Positions 63,024-64,000 of a stretch of DNA of 64,000 nucleotides are shown here, piece after piece (position 1 is the stretch's first letter; every line of letters starts with the position of its first letter). The notes under the pieces were generated by a model. It had not been told where the DNA came from. It searched no databases and worked only from the letters and a program-made list of their open reading frames with translations. This stretch comes from Elizabethkingia miricola. Lineage in GTDB: Bacteria > Bacteroidota > Bacteroidia > Flavobacteriales > Weeksellaceae. The stretch is taken from the NCBI RefSeq assembly GCF_001675285.1, contig NZ_LSGQ01000001.1:62001-126000 (forward strand), written 5' to 3'. The position numbers were made by a program, and so were the translations under genes.

Positions 63024-63552
63024 ATGTTATTGTTTTCTCCATTTTATAATTAGTCAGCTCAACTCCTTCAAGATATACTTTTTGTTCTTTTAATATTTCA
63101 AAACCAATTTTTTGAAAAAATGGTTTAGCCGTTATACTAACATCTGCCATTAACAGAGATTGTTTTTCTAACAGCGCTTTTTCTTCAATAGCTTTATATA
63201 GTCTTTTAGCAATTCCCTGATGCTGATAATCTGCATGGATATACAAGTAATCAATATAATATCCATCTTTTAAAGATATAAAGCCTGTAATCTCACCATC
63301 GTATTCAGCAACAAGTATATATTGCCCCAATAGATTGTCATTCCAATGCGGCGTATTTTCTATTCCCGATATCCATACTTCTATCTGATCTTGATTATAG
63401 TCCCTACTACATACAGCAGCTATAGTATCTGCACACATACGCTGAATAGTACTTAAATCATTTTTTTCAGCTACTCTTATCTCTATTTCCAATATCTTAT
63501 GTCTTTCTTTAAAAATCTTCCCATCCACCATTTTGAGGATCATATTTGGCAA
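63022..63552 (-). CDS. GNAT family N-acetyltransferase
   Basis: At most 176 residues. The GNAT fold begins at about residue 22 (IEIRVAEKNDLSTIQRMC) and has DYLYIHADYQHQGIAKRLYKAIEE with the acetyl-CoA loop QHQGIA, and KPFFQKIGFEILKE near the end. The first 20 residues overlap the end of the upstream gene by 44 bases; an ATG at 63531 would shorten this to 23 bases and is as likely. Substrate unknown. Confidence 0.8.
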   Translation of the reverse strand: MPNMILKMVDGKIFKERHKILEIEIRVAEKNDLSTIQRMCADTIAAVCSRDYNQDQIEVWISGIENTPHWNDNLLGQYILVAEYDGEITGFISLKDGYYIDYLYIHADYQHQGIAKRLYKAIEEKALLEKQSLLMADVSITAKPFFQKIGFEILKEQKVYLEGVELTNYKMEKTIT

Positions 63553-63868
63553 ACTCTTCTGTATCTGTAAATTCAGAAGCCGTCATACCTGCTTCAAAAA
63601 TAGCATCCTGATTCCAGCCGGCGGTAAAATATAACCCTCTGTTCGTAAGCAATGCTCCTACTTCATGCTTATTATTTCTATATTCCAAGCCATGTTCATT
63701 CTTTTGAATTAATCTATAACCATAACTTTCCAGTCTCTTTCTTAACTTATTAACCTGCTCTTCTGTAAAAGCTTCCAGATTCTCTTCATGGTCGAAAAAA
63801 TTCTCATCCTTTGATTGTTGCTCCCGTTCTTTGGTTTCAATCTTGAATAACTGAATATCGTAGCTCAT
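63509..63868 (-). CDS. Small cytosolic protein of unknown function
   Basis: 119 residues, no signal peptide, acidic. MSYDIQLFKIETKEREQQ and the later KLRKRLESYGYRLIQ and VGALLTNRGLYFTAGW segments are regular alternations of strands and helices; the C-terminus is EFAKYDPQNGGWEDF. I do not recognise the family. Overlaps the acetyltransferase gene, so the two are translated from one mRNA. The 130 bases upstream contain a 12-base tandem duplication (TTTTTTGATATA, 63879-63902) and no clear promoter box. Confidence 0.6.
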   Translation of the reverse strand: MSYDIQLFKIETKEREQQSKDENFFDHEENLEAFTEEQVNKLRKRLESYGYRLIQKNEHGLEYRNNKHEVGALLTNRGLYFTAGWNQDAIFEAGMTASEFTDTEEFAKYDPQNGGWEDF

Positions 63869-64000
63869 ATCCGTTTAATTTTTTGATATATTTTTTGATA
63901 TACTCTAAACAATACGAAGTCACAAAGTTTTCATCTAACGATAAAAGTTAGCAACAAAAAATCAAATATTTTCCCTTTGTGCCTTATTATTATACGTTAT

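Noticed and set aside
63879-63902. Tandem TTTTTTGATATA duplication upstream of the last gene
   Set aside because: Too short and AT-rich to tell from slippage; no further copies in the window.

Overview
The window looks like chromosomal DNA from a member of the Flavobacteriia, most likely Elizabethkingia or a close Chryseobacterium relative. The evidence is the AT-rich sequence, the near absence of Shine-Dalgarno sites, the many TAnnTTTG-type -7 promoter elements, the secreted barrels and lipoproteins of Bacteroidota type, a menaquinone methyltransferase, a flavobacterial 6S RNA, and a class A beta-lactamase that I recognise from memory as the CME family of Elizabethkingia. The genus call is inference; the class-level call is firm. 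I see no prophage, CRISPR array, rRNA, tRNA or intact insertion sequence.

Layout. Positions 1-7.9 kb carry a partial NADP oxidoreductase, a DUF4440 lipoprotein, a GH18 chitinase, a nested palindromic repeat, and a minus-strand block: coiled-coil protein, zapA, 6S RNA and rny, with menG just upstream of the block. Positions 8-21.8 kb hold a KAS III-like synthase coupled to a metallophosphoesterase, a threonine-dehydrogenase-like SDR, gamma-glutamyltransferase, a fatty acid hydroxylase, ecotin, an SMR transporter, urocanate hydratase, a cobalamin riboswitch in front of an acyl-CoA thioesterase, and pcm. Positions 21.8-34.9 kb hold the CME-type beta-lactamase, a 3-hydroxyacyl-CoA dehydrogenase, pheT, dnaN, a TonB-dependent receptor and uvrA. 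Positions 34.9-39.1 kb are an array of small outer-membrane barrels that share almost one signal peptide and surround a large lipoprotein of unknown function. Positions 39.1-51.1 kb hold phoH, a SAM-hydrolase family gene, hemJ, a methyltransferase, two serine hydrolases, two pirins, fabF and an MFS exporter.

Positions 51.1-63 kb are the histidine operon: promoter, a 19-codon leader peptide with six consecutive His codons, an attenuator, then hisG-D-C-B-H-A-F-IE. Three non-histidine genes sit inside it: a four-helix-bundle (23S IVS-type) protein on a cassette flanked by inverted repeats, a 1065-residue tricorn-like S41 protease, and an N-acetylmuramoyl-L-alanine amidase.

The points most worth following are the cobalamin riboswitch controlling a thioesterase, the His attenuator, the inverted-repeat cassette inside the his operon, and the number of genes whose -7 element lies so close to the ATG that the mRNA should be leaderless. 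Several apparent start codons upstream of the true ATG are TTG triplets belonging to promoter elements; starts have been moved accordingly.
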